DNA from: Streptomyces klenkii
GTDB taxonomy: Bacteria > Actinomycetota > Actinomycetes > Streptomycetales > Streptomycetaceae
Assembly: GCF_003626645.1 (NCBI RefSeq)
Contig: NZ_RBAM01000006.1
Location: forward strand, 372,001-436,000
Direction: 5' to 3'
DNA: 64,000 bases
This document shows positions 48,901-59,250 of this stretch, piece after piece. The translations under genes were made by a program, and so were the position numbers. Within the stretch, counting starts at the first letter, position 1; each line of letters begins with the position of its first letter. The notes beneath the pieces were generated by a model that was not told the DNA's origin, searched no databases, and worked only from the letters and a program-made list of their open reading frames with translations.

Positions 48901-49739
48901 GCGCCGCCCGCCGGCCGGTAGCGGTACAGGACGCTCTCCTCGGCGCTGAACTGGGAGAAGGGGAACGGTTCCGCGGACAGGGCGGTCACGCCCGAGCCGA
49001 GGAACGCGCGGGCGACGGCGCTGCCGGTCTGGGCGTAGACGACCAGCGGGACGCCCCGGGACCGGCAGCGCTCCAGGATGGTGTCGAACGAGCCGTTGCT
49101 CAGGGTCATTCCGGTGGCGACCACGGCGTCGGCGCGGTCGAGCACCGCGTGCATGTCGTCGGTGACGGGGTCGCCCCACTGGGTGGACTTGAGGTTGAAG
49201 TCGCAGGGCAGCGGGGCGCCGCCGCGCTCGCGTATCGCCGCGACCAGCGGGTTGACGACGCCGATGAGGCCGACCCGCGCGCCCTCCTCGATGTCCAGCA
49301 GGCCGGCGACGGCCGCGTCGCGGGCCCTCGCCCGGGACTCCGGGGTGCCGGTGGGGAGGGTGACGGCCTCGGCGTCGCCCGCCGCGGCGGCCGCGCGGTG
49401 CGGGCGGGTCTCGGAGAGGTAGGCGTCGAGGGCGGCGATCCGCAGCGGGCGCGGGGCCTTGCGCAGCAGGACGTCGAGCGGGGCGCCGGAGGAGTCGCGG
49501 CAGACCGACGGGTCGATCTCGCCGGCCTCGAAGGCGCAGCCGCCGAACGAGCCGCCGAGGCGGACCAGGACGTACTGGTTGAGGTAGGTGGTGTCACCGC
49601 CGGCGAGCCGGGTGCCGTGGTGGAGCCAGAACACGCTGGTCGCGGTGAGTTCGGAGGGGAGCGGGCCGTGTTCGCCCGCGAGGACGGCTTCGACGAGCGC
49701 GTCGACGGAAACGGAAGGGGCGGGAGGCGTCGGGGTCAT
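48897..49739 (-). CDS. DUF4213/DUF364 Rossmann-like protein (putative metal-chelate protein)
   Basis: A 280-residue protein. The N-terminal half (about 10-110: LTATSVFWLHHGTRLAGGDT) is DUF4213-like. The C-terminal half (about 145-270: GARVGLIGVVNPLVAAIRER and DAVVATGMTLSNGSFDTILE) is DUF364, described in Pfam as putative heavy-metal chelation. The ATG at 49739 is chosen since AAAAGGA lies six bases upstream; a GTG five codons earlier overlaps the ATPase stop. It lies inside the metal-type ABC operon, in line with a metal or chelate role. No reaction is established for the family. Confidence 0.78.
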   Translation of the reverse strand: MTPTPPAPSVSVDALVEAVLAGEHGPLPSELTATSVFWLHHGTRLAGGDTTYLNQYVLVRLGGSFGGCAFEAGEIDPSVCRDSSGAPLDVLLRKAPRPLRIAALDAYLSETRPHRAAAAAGDAEAVTLPTGTPESRARARDAAVAGLLDIEEGARVGLIGVVNPLVAAIRERGGAPLPCDFNLKSTQWGDPVTDDMHAVLDRADAVVATGMTLSNGSFDTILERCRSRGVPLVVYAQTGSAVARAFLGSGVTALSAEPFPFSQFSAEESVLYRYRPAGGA

Positions 49740-49750
49740 GGGATTCCTTT

Positions 49751-50544
<794 letters not shown>

Positions 50545-50548
<4 letters not shown>

Positions 50549-51663
50549 AGTTCACCCCTTTTGCGCAGGACGAGGAGGAAGAGCGGCACGCCGAGGAGTG
50601 CGGTGATCACGCCCACGGGAACCTCGCGGGGCGCGAACGCGATCCGCGCCAGCGCGTCCGTCCACACCAGGAACACCGCGCCCGCGAGCGCCGCGTACGG
50701 CAGCAGCACCCGGTGCAGCGGGCCGGCGAGGAAGCGCACCCCGTGGGGGACGATCAGGCCGACGAAGCCGATGGCGCCGACGGTGGCCACCGCCACCGCG
50801 GTCAGCGCGGCCGTGACCACGAGCAGCAGCATCCGCGTACGCCGTACTCCGATCCCCAGGGACGCGGCGGTGTCGGTGCCGAAGGCGAGCCCGTCGAGGG
50901 CGTTCGAGCAGAGCCACGCGGCCAGCAGCCCCAGCGGTGTGACGACCGCGCAGACCACGACGGTGTTCCAGCGGGCGGGCGCCATCGAGCCCAGCAGCCA
51001 GTGGGTGACGGCCCGCGTGGTGTCCGCGTCCGCCGACGCCATCAGGACGAGGGAGGTGAGCGCGGTGAAGAGCTGGCCGACGACCACGCCGGTGAGGACG
51101 ATGCGGGACGAGTCCAGGCCGGTGCGCCGCAGCAGCAGCATGAGCAGCCCGAAGGAGAGCAGGGCACCGGCGAGCGCGCCTCCGGTGACGCCGAGCGCGC
51201 TCGCTCCCACCCCGAGGACGACCACAGCGACGGCTCCCGTTGAAGCGCCCGAGGAGACGCCGAGGAGGTAGGGGTCGGCGAGCGCGTTGCGGGTGACCGC
51301 CTGGAGCACCGTGCCGCACACGGCGAGCGAGGCGCCGACGAGGGCGGCCATCAGCACGCGCGGCAGCCGCAGGTCCCAGATGAGGGAGTCCACCAGCGGG
51401 GGCAACGGCTCCACGCCCAGGCCGAGACGGGTGCCGAGGGCGCGGGCGAGGCCGGTCCAGCCCACGTCGGCGGTGCCGATGGTCACGGCCGTGGCGACCG
51501 AGCCCGCCAGGGCGCCGAGCGCGAGGAGGAAGAGGAGGACCCGGGTCGCGGCGGACCGGCCGGACCGCGGCGCGGCGACGGAGTCCTCCGTCACCACCCG
51601 CTCGCGGGCCGCCGGAAGCAGGAGATCCACCGCACCCCTCCGGGCCACGGGGTCAGCGGACAT
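50545..51663 (-). CDS. FecCD-family ABC permease for a metal chelate
   Basis: A 372-residue permease with about nine to ten helices after a 35-residue cytosolic leader. The family pattern LRLPRVLMAALVGASLAVCGTVLQAVTRNALADPYLLGVSSGAS (about 97-140) and GFVGLIVPHGVRFL are clear. It imports siderophores, heme, cobalamin or similar chelates together with the adjacent ATPase and binding protein. The ATG lies 11 bases inside the end of the binding-protein gene. Confidence 0.92.
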
Positions 51664-52672
51664 ACCCGAGGTCCTTCATCCCCTCGGCCAGCATTCCCAG
51701 GGCGTGCACCGAGCGCACGGACGGGTCCAGCTCGATGCCCGGCACTTCGAGGATCTTGTTGTCCCGGACCGCGGCCAGCTTGGAGACCACCGGGTGTTCG
51801 GTCATCGCGGCGCGCTTCTCGGCGGCGCTGTCGCCCGGCCGCCCGCGCTCGGACAGGTCACCGATCACGATGAAGTCCGGGTTGCGCTTGGCCACCTCCT
51901 CCCAGGAGACCTCCGGCCAGTCCTCGTTGACGTCGTCGAAGGCGTTCTTCGCGCCGATGATCCGGCTCATCTCGCTGGGCAGGCCGCTCTTGCCCGCCAC
52001 GTACGGCATGCCGTTGAAGACGGAGTAGAGGTAGACGACGGTCGGGCGGTCCTTGCCCGCGGGGGACTTGGCGGCGTTCTCCCCCGCCTCGGCGACCGCG
52101 GCGCGCTGGCCGGCGGCGAGCTTGCGGGCCCGCTCCTCGGCGCCGAAGACCTTGCCGAGGTTCTCGTAGTCGGAGAAGAGGAGTTCGAAGGGGGTATTGC
52201 CGGCCGGGTTCCGCCGCGGGCAGTCCACGGCGCTGACGAAGGTGGGGACCTTGAGGGCGGCCAGCTCCTCGCGGGTGCCGGCGCGGTCCTTGGTGAAGAG
52301 GTCCGTGGAGCCGCCGACGACGAAGTCGGGGGCGGCGGAGCGCAGCTGCTCGGCGGTGGCGATCTTCGGGGCGATGACCGGGACCTCGGCGTACGCGGCC
52401 CGGTACTGCGCGGGGATCTTCGTCTTGAGGTTGGCCGTTCCCGCCATCCGGTCCTGGAGCCCGAGTTCGAGCAGGGTCTCGGTGGAGGTCTGGTCCAGGG
52501 TGACGGTGCGCTGCGGGGGCTTGGCGAAGGACAGCTGACGGCCGCAGCTCGTGACGGAGGCCGCGGTGGCGGACTCGGCGTCCGCTGCGGGGCTGTCGCG
52601 CGCTGCCGTGGAGCAGCCCGCGGTGGCGAGGGCGATGGCCAAGGCGATGCCGAGGCGGGCGGGGTGGCGCAT
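51653..52672 (-). CDS. Lipoprotein substrate-binding protein of a metal-chelate ABC importer
   Basis: A 339-residue FecB/BtuF-like (type 3) binding protein. The lipobox LATAGC puts the lipid on Cys20. The domain begins with RTVTLDQTSTETLLELGLQDRMAG and includes WPEVSWEEVAKRNPDFIVIGD, typical of siderophore and cobalamin receptors. It is the first gene of a six-gene overlapping operon. A Fur/Zur-type box lies 45 bases upstream. The ligand may be the product of the kinase, PLP and DUF364 genes behind it. Confidence 0.9.
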   Translation of the reverse strand: MRHPARLGIALAIALATAGCSTAARDSPAADAESATAASVTSCGRQLSFAKPPQRTVTLDQTSTETLLELGLQDRMAGTANLKTKIPAQYRAAYAEVPVIAPKIATAEQLRSAAPDFVVGGSTDLFTKDRAGTREELAALKVPTFVSAVDCPRRNPAGNTPFELLFSDYENLGKVFGAEERARKLAAGQRAAVAEAGENAAKSPAGKDRPTVVYLYSVFNGMPYVAGKSGLPSEMSRIIGAKNAFDDVNEDWPEVSWEEVAKRNPDFIVIGDLSERGRPGDSAAEKRAAMTEHPVVSKLAAVRDNKILEVPGIELDPSVRSVHALGMLAEGMKDLGYVR

Positions 52673-52716
52673 GGGGTCTCCAGTCCGGGAGGGGGTGCCG
52701 CGTTCGAAGGGTACTG

Positions 52717-52737
52717 TAATGGTATTCATTTTCATTA
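52717..52737. promoter_or_regulatory. Fur-family (probably Zur) operator in the divergent promoter region
   Basis: The 21 bases TAATGGTATTCAT plus TTTCATTA contain the perfect dyad AATG-gtatt-CATT and agree with 14 of 17 positions of the classical Fur-family core TAATGATAATCATTATC. Iron control in Streptomyces is mostly by DmdR/IdeR, whose box (TTAGGTTAG type) is different, so Zur (zinc) is the better guess. It lies 45 bases before the binding-protein start and 69 bases before the divergent MFS gene, and it overlaps a minus-strand -10-like TACAGT (52718-52713). It could control both directions. Confidence 0.65.
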
Positions 52738-52805
52738 AGCGAACCCGGGTGCGATCCGGCCCGCCGGTCCGCACCCCCGCCCCCACCCCGAGGAGCAAGC
52801 ACACC

Positions 52806-54056
52806 GTGCCGACCACACCCCCGCCGACCGTGGCCAAGTCCGCCGCCCCGCCCCCGCGTTCGGTCCTCCGCGACCCCGCGTTCCTGCGCCTGTGGGCGGG
52901 CACCACCGCCTCCGGCCTCGCGACCTGGGCCCTGCCCTTCGTCCTGGGACTCGCCGTCCTCCACCGCGACCTCGGCGCGGCCGGCCTCGGCCTGGTCCTC
53001 GCCGCACGCACCGCCGGCTTCCTCGCCGCCGTCGCCGTCGGCGGCGTGCTGGCGGACCGGCACTCCCGCCGCGCCGTCGTCCTCTGGTCGGCCCTCGCGG
53101 CGGCGGTCGCCGCGCCCCTCCTCGCCGCCGGACTCGGCCGCTCGCTCGTGCTGATGACGGCCGCCGCCGCCCTCGCGGGCGCCGGACAGGGCGCCTGCCG
53201 CCCGGCGTTCCAGGCGCTCACCGCCGAGACCGTCGCCCCCGGCCACCGCCAGCAGGCCAACGCCGCCATGACCATGGCCGTACGCGGCTCCACGCTCGCC
53301 GGGCCCGCCCTGACCGCGCTGCTCGCCGCCTTCCTCGACGTCTCGACGCTCCTGCTCGGCATCGGCCTGCTCTGGCTGGTCGCCGCGCTCGTCCCGGGCA
53401 AGGGGACCGCCGGTGCCACCGCGGCGGACCCGGCCGCGGCGCCCGCCCCGCGCGCCGGCTTCCGCGCCGAGTTCCTCGAAGGGATACGGGAGGCGCGACG
53501 CCACCCCTGGTTCCTCGCCGGGCTCGCCGCCCTCGTCGCGGTCATCGCCCTCGGCTACTCCGCCACCAGCGTCGCGCTGCCCCTGATCACCCGCGACCGC
53601 TACGGCACCGAGTGGGTCCTCGCCGCGGCCATGACCGCGTACACCGTGGGCGCGCTCGGCGGCGCCCTGGTCATCGCCCGATGGCGGCCGCGCTCCCAGG
53701 GCTGGGCCGCCTTCGCGGGGCTCGCCGCGTACGGCGTCGCTCCGCTGAGCCTGATGCTGCCCGTGCACCCGGTCATGGTCGTCGCCGCGTACGCCGTCGC
53801 CGGGATCGGGATCGAGCTGTTCAACGTGCCCTGGTTCACGGCCACCCAGCGCGAGGTCGCCCCGGAGAAGCTGGCCCGCGTCTCCTCGCTGGACTTCCTG
53901 GTGTCCTACGGCCTGGCCCCCGTCGGCCTGGCCGTGATCGCCCCGGCCATCGACGCGTTCGGCACCACGCCCGTCCTCGCGGTCTGCGCCGCCGCCTGCT
54001 TCCTCGTACCGGCCGCGGCGGCCCTGGTGCCCACAGCCCGCCACTTCACCCGCTGA
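52806..54056 (+). CDS. MFS transporter, putative metallophore exporter
   Basis: A 416-residue major facilitator protein with about twelve helices, of the EntS/multidrug type (RDPAFLRLWAGTTASGLATWALPFVLGLAV; GGVLADRHSRRAVVLWSAL is motif A). The GTG start after GAGGAGC is the best supported; longer in-frame starts would run into the operator region. It is divergent from the chelate-importer operon and shares its Fur/Zur box. An exporter next to an importer and biosynthetic enzymes is the standard order of metallophore loci (inference). Confidence 0.85.
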   Translation: MPTTPPPTVAKSAAPPPRSVLRDPAFLRLWAGTTASGLATWALPFVLGLAVLHRDLGAAGLGLVLAARTAGFLAAVAVGGVLADRHSRRAVVLWSALAAAVAAPLLAAGLGRSLVLMTAAAALAGAGQGACRPAFQALTAETVAPGHRQQANAAMTMAVRGSTLAGPALTALLAAFLDVSTLLLGIGLLWLVAALVPGKGTAGATAADPAAAPAPRAGFRAEFLEGIREARRHPWFLAGLAALVAVIALGYSATSVALPLITRDRYGTEWVLAAAMTAYTVGALGGALVIARWRPRSQGWAAFAGLAAYGVAPLSLMLPVHPVMVVAAYAVAGIGIELFNVPWFTATQREVAPEKLARVSSLDFLVSYGLAPVGLAVIAPAIDAFGTTPVLAVCAAACFLVPAAAALVPTARHFTR

Positions 54057-54071
54057 GGCGACGGGCTATCG

Positions 54072-55031
54072 CTATCGGTCCATGGGGTGGGCCCCGGGGC
54101 CGGTGGTCCCCGCCGTGGCGGCGGCTTCCAGGTGTGCCACGAGGGCGTCCGTGACTGATCCGACGGCTTGAGGGGTGAGCATGTGACCCATGCCCGGGAC
54201 CATCGTCAGGCGTGCGCCCGTGATCGCTTGCGCGATCAGCCGGCCGTGTCCGGGCTTGACCGGTTCGGCCGTGCCCTCGATGACGAGGGTGGGGGCGGTG
54301 ACCCGGGCCGGTGCGCCCACCGGTTCCCATTCCAGGTCGGCCATGCCGGCGAGCCGGTGGTTGCCCGCGGTGCGCGGGTCGCGCATGCGGTCGTGGAGCT
54401 TCTCCTCCAGGCGGCGCTGGGCGTCCTCGTCGAACGCGGACGGACGCTCGGTGCCGTGGAGGATACGGGCGACCTCGATCTGGAAGTCGACGGCCTCGGC
54501 CCGGGTGGCCGGGGGCGGGCTCACGGCCGCCTTGCGGAAGAACTCCGTGAACTCCGGCGCCGGTTCCGGCAGGCTGCCCTCCGGCTGCGGCTCGCCCATC
54601 AGCGCGCGGACCAGAACCTGTCCTTCGTTCTCGCCCAGGGGGGACGAGCCGATCACGGTGAGGCTGCCGACCCGGCCGGGGTGGTCGGCCGCGATCCACT
54701 GGGCGAGGAGACCGCCCGCCGAGTGCCCCACGAGGTGAGCGGAGCCGATGCCCAGGGCGTCCATGAGGCCTACGGCGTCGGCCTTGAGGTCGGCCCAGGT
54801 GTAGGGGTGCTCGGTGAAGTCGCGGGCGGTCGAGCGGCCCACGTCCCGGTGGTCGTAGCGCACGACGCGGTGGCCCGCCGCGGCGAGCCGGCCGACGAAC
54901 TCGTCCGGCCACAGCAGCCCCTGGCTCATCGAACCGGCTATGAGCAGCACCGCCGGGTGGGAGGGGTCGCCGAACTCCTCCGTCCACAGCTCGATGTCGC
55001 CCACCGTGACCATACGTCCCATTGCTGACAT
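54072..55031 (-). CDS. Alpha/beta hydrolase (DnrP/RdmC-like fold)
   Basis: A 319-residue serine hydrolase. The nucleophile elbow is GHSAGG with Ser104, the oxyanion region is LLIAGSMSQGLLWP (about 29-42), the acid is in VIEGTAEPVKPGHG and the catalytic His in VPGMGHMLTPQ. The opening strands and the motif YDHRDVGRST resemble the methyl-ester hydrolases of anthracycline pathways, but no polyketide cluster is near. An ATG start; the gene lies 15 bases from the convergent MFS gene and 134 bases from the LAL regulator upstream. Substrate unknown. Confidence 0.8.
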   Translation of the reverse strand: MSAMGRMVTVGDIELWTEEFGDPSHPAVLLIAGSMSQGLLWPDEFVGRLAAAGHRVVRYDHRDVGRSTARDFTEHPYTWADLKADAVGLMDALGIGSAHLVGHSAGGLLAQWIAADHPGRVGSLTVIGSSPLGENEGQVLVRALMGEPQPEGSLPEPAPEFTEFFRKAAVSPPPATRAEAVDFQIEVARILHGTERPSAFDEDAQRRLEEKLHDRMRDPRTAGNHRLAGMADLEWEPVGAPARVTAPTLVIEGTAEPVKPGHGRLIAQAITGARLTMVPGMGHMLTPQAVGSVTDALVAHLEAAATAGTTGPGAHPMDR

Positions 55032-55165
55032 TCCCTGCCCCTTCGTCCGGTCCGCTTGTCGTGCGGACAGGCAGTACTTTGCCGTCCCCTCTCCACCAGT
55101 GGCATCCGTAGGACCACTGGTGCGGGACCACTGGGTACTGGGCCCTTACGGCCCCTTACCGGCCC

Positions 55166-58114
55166 CTACCGCAGCAGGCGGGCGAGTTCGGTGCGGGAGG
55201 TGATGCCGAGCTTGGGGTAGACCTTGTACAGGTGGTACTCGACGGTGCGCGGGCTCAGGAAGAGCCGGGCCGCGACGTCCTTGTTGCTCACTCCTTCGGC
55301 GACGAGCCGGGCGATGCGCAGCTCCTGGGCGGTGAGGGTTTCGAGGAGGGCGGGCCCGGCGGGGTCGGTCGTCTCACCGGCCGCCCGCAGCTCGCCCTGC
55401 GCGCGGCGCTCCCACGGCGCCGCCCCCAGGCGGTGGAAGGTTTCCGCGGCGTCGCGCAGGTGAGGGCGCGCCTCGCCCGCGCGGCGGGCGCGACGCAGCC
55501 GCTCGCCCAGCAGGAGCGCGGTGCGGGCCCGCTCATAGGCGGTGGCGTCGCGGTCATCGCCGGTGTCGAGGAGTGCGAGGGCCTGCCGCAGGAGGGCGGG
55601 GGCGGTGACGTCGTCGGCGACGAGTGCCTGGCAGCGGGCGAGCACCGCCCGCGCGCGGGGCGAGGTGGCGTGGGCCGACCACTGCTGGAGGAAGCCGGTG
55701 GCGGCACGGGCCGCCGTGTGGTCGCCCGCCGCGACGGCGGCCTCCACCCGGTCGGCGGTGGAGCCCCACACCACGACGGGGTGCCCCGCTCCCGGTCCCG
55801 CCGTGGTCAGTGCCATGAGCCGCTCGTGGGCGCGGTCGTGGCGGCCGAGGCCGAGGTCGAGCAGGCCCAGCGCGTACGAGGCCACCGCGGCGCGCAGTCC
55901 GAGGCGGTGCGGGATGGCGATGGCCAGGGCCTCGTGCGCGTAGGCCCGGCAGTCGTCCTCCTGACCGCGGACGGCGGCGCAGACGGCGAGGTTGGCGAGG
56001 TGGGCCGCGGCGGAGTTGTCGAGGCCGGTCTCGCGGGCGAGTGCCAGGCCTTCCTGGGAGAGGGCAATGCTGAGCGCGATGTTGCTGTTCATGCGCTCGG
56101 CGGTGGCGGCGTTCTCCAGGACGACGGGCAGGGTGCCCACCATGCCGGAGACCTTCGCGACGCGGCCGGCGCGGGCGCCGTGGCGGGCGGCGGCGTCGCT
56201 CTCGCCGAGCAGGCTGGCGGCGGCGGCCGCCCACAGCAGGTGGGCGGCTTGCCGACTGTCGTCGCCGTTGTTGTTGTCGTTGTTGTTGTCGTTGTTGTTG
56301 TCCGGGACGGCGGCCAGGGCCCGGCGCAGCAGACGCGCGCCGCCGTCGGTGTCCCCGCTGTGCCATGCGCCCATTCCGGTCAGGATGTCGCGCAGGAACG
56401 CGTCGGCGGCGGTGTCGGTGTCGGTGTCGGCGGCATCCTCGGGCCCGGCCGGCGCCCCGGGCGCCGGGGCCAGTTCGGCCGCCCGGCTGCCGATCCGCAC
56501 GGCGGCGTCGGTGTCTCCTACGTACGAGGCGGCCTCCGCGGCGTCGGCGAGCAGGGCGAGGACGACCCGCCGGGCAGCGCCCGTACGCGGCGAGTGCGAG
56601 GCGTCCGCGGCGCCGTGCGGAGACGGCGGCCCACCCGCTGACCCTGCGTCCGGCGGCAGCGTGTGCGCGGCGGCGCGTTCCGCCGCGGTCAGGAAAGCTC
56701 GAAGCGCCTCGGCGGCGTTGCCGGAGGACAGCTCGAACCTGCCGCTGAGCTGGGCGATCTCGGCCAGCAGGACGGGGTCTTCGGCGAGTTCCCGGGCCGC
56801 CGCGAGGGCGGACTGCGCCCGCCCGGGATGGCCGCCGAGCCACGCGGCCGCCGCAGTGTCTTTCAGCCGCCGGGCCCTGGCGGGCTCGTCCGGGGTCAGC
56901 TCGGCGGCCCACGACAGCATCCCTGCGGCGTCGGCGTATCCGCCGCGGGTGCCTGCCCGGTCGCCGGCGGCGGCGAGTTCGGCGGCGATCTCCTCGTCCG
57001 GGCCGGTCGCGGCCTCGGCCCGGTGCCGGGCGGCGCGATCGCGGTCGCCCGCCTCGGACAGCAGCGCGGCAAGGTGTCCGTGCACCGCGCGACGCGCCGC
57101 CGGTCCGGCACCGGCGTGTACGGCGGCGCGGATCAGCGGGTGCCGGAAGCGGACTTCGGCAGGCCGGATCTCCACGACACCGGCGGCCTCGGCGGCGTAC
57201 AGGGCGTCGGGTGACGCCCCGAGCCGCTCCCCCGCCGCCCGGATCAGCCGGACGTCACCCCGTCCCTCCAGCGCGGCGACGAGCAGGACCAGCCGGGTGT
57301 CCTCGGGCAGCCGCGCGATCTGCCCGCCGTAGACGCCGGCCATGCCGTCGCCCAGAGGCAGCGGGTCGGGCAGTGGTGCCCGGCCCGCCAGTTGCTCGGC
57401 GGTCAGCAGGCCTGCCGTCTCACTCAGGGCCAGCGGATTGCCGCCGGTCGCCGCGGTGAGAGCATCGACAACGGCAGGCGCCGGCCCGGCCGCCGTGCCT
57501 GCCACGCCCTTCATGCCCGCCGCCAGCACTTCCCTTGCGCTCCCGGCGTCCAGCCCGGCCAGGTCCATGGCAGGCAGAGTGCGCAGCGCCTGCCGGGTGC
57601 CGGGGGTGTCACGCGTACCGATCAGCAGTCCCGCTCCGTCGCTCCCGAAGCGCCGGGCCGCGAACAACAAGGCGTCGGCGGAGGCCTGGTCGACCCACTG
57701 GAAGTCGTCGACGACACACACCAGGCCCCCGGGCACCGCTGCCTCCGCGAGAAGGGACAGCACCCCGGCCGCCACCAGGAACCGGTCCTGGGCGGCCGCG
57801 GGCTCGGCGATCCCGAGAGCGGCGCGAACGGCGTCCCGCTGGGCGCCGGGCAGCGCATCGGCCAGCCCGGCGACCGGGCGCAGCAGCTGGTGCAGCGCGG
57901 CGAAGGCCATGCCCGACTCGGGCTCGGCACCGGTCGCCGACAGCACCCGGGCGGGGGCGGCGCGGCGGGCGGCGTACTCCAGGAGCGTCGACTTGCCTGC
58001 CCCGGGCTCGCCGCGCAGCACCAGGGCCCGGCCGGCGCCGGAGCGTACCTCCTTCAGGAGCGCCTCGATCGCCTCGAGTTCGTCCCCGCGCCCGCTGATC
58101 CGGTCGACCGCCAT
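55166..58114 (-). CDS. Large LuxR-family (LAL) regulator with an Asn-rich repeat linker
   Basis: A 982-residue LAL regulator. Walker A GEPGAGKS (35-42) is intact and the Walker B-like VCVVDDFQWVDQ lies near 130. The middle is TPR-like, and the LuxR helix-turn-helix is at the very C-terminus (VSNKDVAARLFLSPRTVEYH near 945). Around residues 605-617 a linker of the form NNNDNNNDNNN comes from three perfect copies of a 12-base unit (56267-56302); its length should vary between strains without shifting the frame. The chosen ATG gives the usual MAVDRISGRGDELEAIE start. The neighbouring hydrolase may be its target. Confidence 0.87.
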   Translation of the reverse strand: MAVDRISGRGDELEAIEALLKEVRSGAGRALVLRGEPGAGKSTLLEYAARRAAPARVLSATGAEPESGMAFAALHQLLRPVAGLADALPGAQRDAVRAALGIAEPAAAQDRFLVAAGVLSLLAEAAVPGGLVCVVDDFQWVDQASADALLFAARRFGSDGAGLLIGTRDTPGTRQALRTLPAMDLAGLDAGSAREVLAAGMKGVAGTAAGPAPAVVDALTAATGGNPLALSETAGLLTAEQLAGRAPLPDPLPLGDGMAGVYGGQIARLPEDTRLVLLVAALEGRGDVRLIRAAGERLGASPDALYAAEAAGVVEIRPAEVRFRHPLIRAAVHAGAGPAARRAVHGHLAALLSEAGDRDRAARHRAEAATGPDEEIAAELAAAGDRAGTRGGYADAAGMLSWAAELTPDEPARARRLKDTAAAAWLGGHPGRAQSALAAARELAEDPVLLAEIAQLSGRFELSSGNAAEALRAFLTAAERAAAHTLPPDAGSAGGPPSPHGAADASHSPRTGAARRVVLALLADAAEAASYVGDTDAAVRIGSRAAELAPAPGAPAGPEDAADTDTDTAADAFLRDILTGMGAWHSGDTDGGARLLRRALAAVPDNNNDNNNDNNNGDDSRQAAHLLWAAAAASLLGESDAAARHGARAGRVAKVSGMVGTLPVVLENAATAERMNSNIALSIALSQEGLALARETGLDNSAAAHLANLAVCAAVRGQEDDCRAYAHEALAIAIPHRLGLRAAVASYALGLLDLGLGRHDRAHERLMALTTAGPGAGHPVVVWGSTADRVEAAVAAGDHTAARAATGFLQQWSAHATSPRARAVLARCQALVADDVTAPALLRQALALLDTGDDRDATAYERARTALLLGERLRRARRAGEARPHLRDAAETFHRLGAAPWERRAQGELRAAGETTDPAGPALLETLTAQELRIARLVAEGVSNKDVAARLFLSPRTVEYHLYKVYPKLGITSRTELARLLR
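56267..56302. repeat. Three perfect copies of a 12-base tandem repeat inside the LAL gene
   Basis: Unit GTTGTTGTTGTC on the plus strand, AAC-AAC-AAC-GAC as codons on the minus strand. The unit length is a multiple of three, so copy-number change only alters the Asn/Asp linker. Confidence 0.9.
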
Positions 58115-58209
58115 GCTGTTCCGTGCCCCCGTGAACGCCGCAAGGACGGCCCCGTGCCCTCCTCCCCTCGGCGCGGCCGACTGTACCTTCCAGTTCATCA
58201 GCCGAGGCA

Positions 58210-59250
58210 TCAGCTCATCAGGAGCAGCCGCGTCTGCGGCACCAGCTTCCGGTTCACGCTGGTGCTCTGCACGAAGATCGTGAAGTCGTCGTTGTGGTCC
58301 GGCTTGACGCGGACTTCCGCGTCCGGCAGGCCGAGCAGGGCCCGGGCCTCCGGCCCCGTGTACACCCGGTCCGTCTTCTTCTCCAGCACCGCGATCTGCT
58401 TCCGCGCCTGGATCTTCTCCGACTTGCTCAGCTGATAGAAGGCACCGCCGGTGCGGTAGGTGTGGCCGCTTTCGACGACCCAGTCCCGGATGGCCGCTTC
58501 GCGGGCCACCGGAATCAGCTGGTACGCCGACGGATCGGCCGGGGTGAGGCCGGCCGCCTCGATGGTGTCCTTGTTGACCGCTTCCGCGCCCATGGAGAAC
58601 ACCGCCCGCGATCCCCGGATGCCCTGGGTGCGGCCCACCATGAACTTCTCGGTGGCCTCCTGGATGACCTGCCCGGCCTCCTCCAGGCCCTGCGTGCTCG
58701 TGGCGTCCCAGATGGCGATGTTGTCCTTCGGGAAACCGCACCGCATGGCCTCGCGCTTGCCCATCTGGTCCGGCACGAGAACGGCCAGCGTCCAGTTGTC
58801 CTGCTGCGTCTCGATCATCTCGGCCACGGCCCGCACGAGCTCACGCTGGTCCCTGGTGGGGGCATCCACGCAGTGGTGACTCGCGTTCTCCTGCCCGTCG
58901 GTGAGCACGAACGTCAGGAAGCTGTGGTCGCCGTACAGCTGAGCTGTCTGCGCCAGCTCCCGCTGCGACTTCAGCGCGGCCGCCAGCAGGGCCGTCATCC
59001 CACCGACCCGGTACAGCTCCTTCAGGGACGGCATCCGCAGCACGTCCTTGTCGTAGATGACGCACTCCACCGTGTTCGCGAAGACGTACACCGTGACGCG
59101 GGTCTCCTGGTCCAGCTCCTCCGACCGGCGGGCCAGGTAGGCGATCTGCTGGTCGGCGACTTCGACGACCTTACGGCTCAGATGTGACATCGACGAACTG
59201 GCGTCCAGCACGAGAGCAACGTGGTTGATGTAGTTCTGGTTTCCGGACAT
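58210..59250 (-). CDS. VWA (von Willebrand factor A) domain protein
   Basis: A 346-residue soluble protein. Residues 8-200 form a VWA fold with a complete metal-ion-dependent adhesion site: Asp16, Ser18 and Ser20 in LDASSSMSHL, and Asp in FVLTDGQENASHH. The C-terminal third (GRTQGIRGSRAVFSMGAEAV) is charged and unassigned. There is no signal peptide. GGGGGAG precedes the ATG. It is divergent from the repeat-containing transferase gene; VWA proteins often act as adaptors for ATPases or in protein complexes, but no partner is certain here. Confidence 0.83.
   Translation of the reverse strand: MSGNQNYINHVALVLDASSSMSHLSRKVVEVADQQIAYLARRSEELDQETRVTVYVFANTVECVIYDKDVLRMPSLKELYRVGGMTALLAAALKSQRELAQTAQLYGDHSFLTFVLTDGQENASHHCVDAPTRDQRELVRAVAEMIETQQDNWTLAVLVPDQMGKREAMRCGFPKDNIAIWDATSTQGLEEAGQVIQEATEKFMVGRTQGIRGSRAVFSMGAEAVNKDTIEAAGLTPADPSAYQLIPVAREAAIRDWVVESGHTYRTGGAFYQLSKSEKIQARKQIAVLEKKTDRVYTGPEARALLGLPDAEVRVKPDHNDDFTIFVQSTSVNRKLVPQTRLLLMS

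Noticed and set aside
52673..52805. Cobalamin riboswitch upstream of the BtuF-like binding protein
   Set aside because: The 133-base gap has no B12-box-like segment or long structured leader. It has a Fur-type dyad instead.
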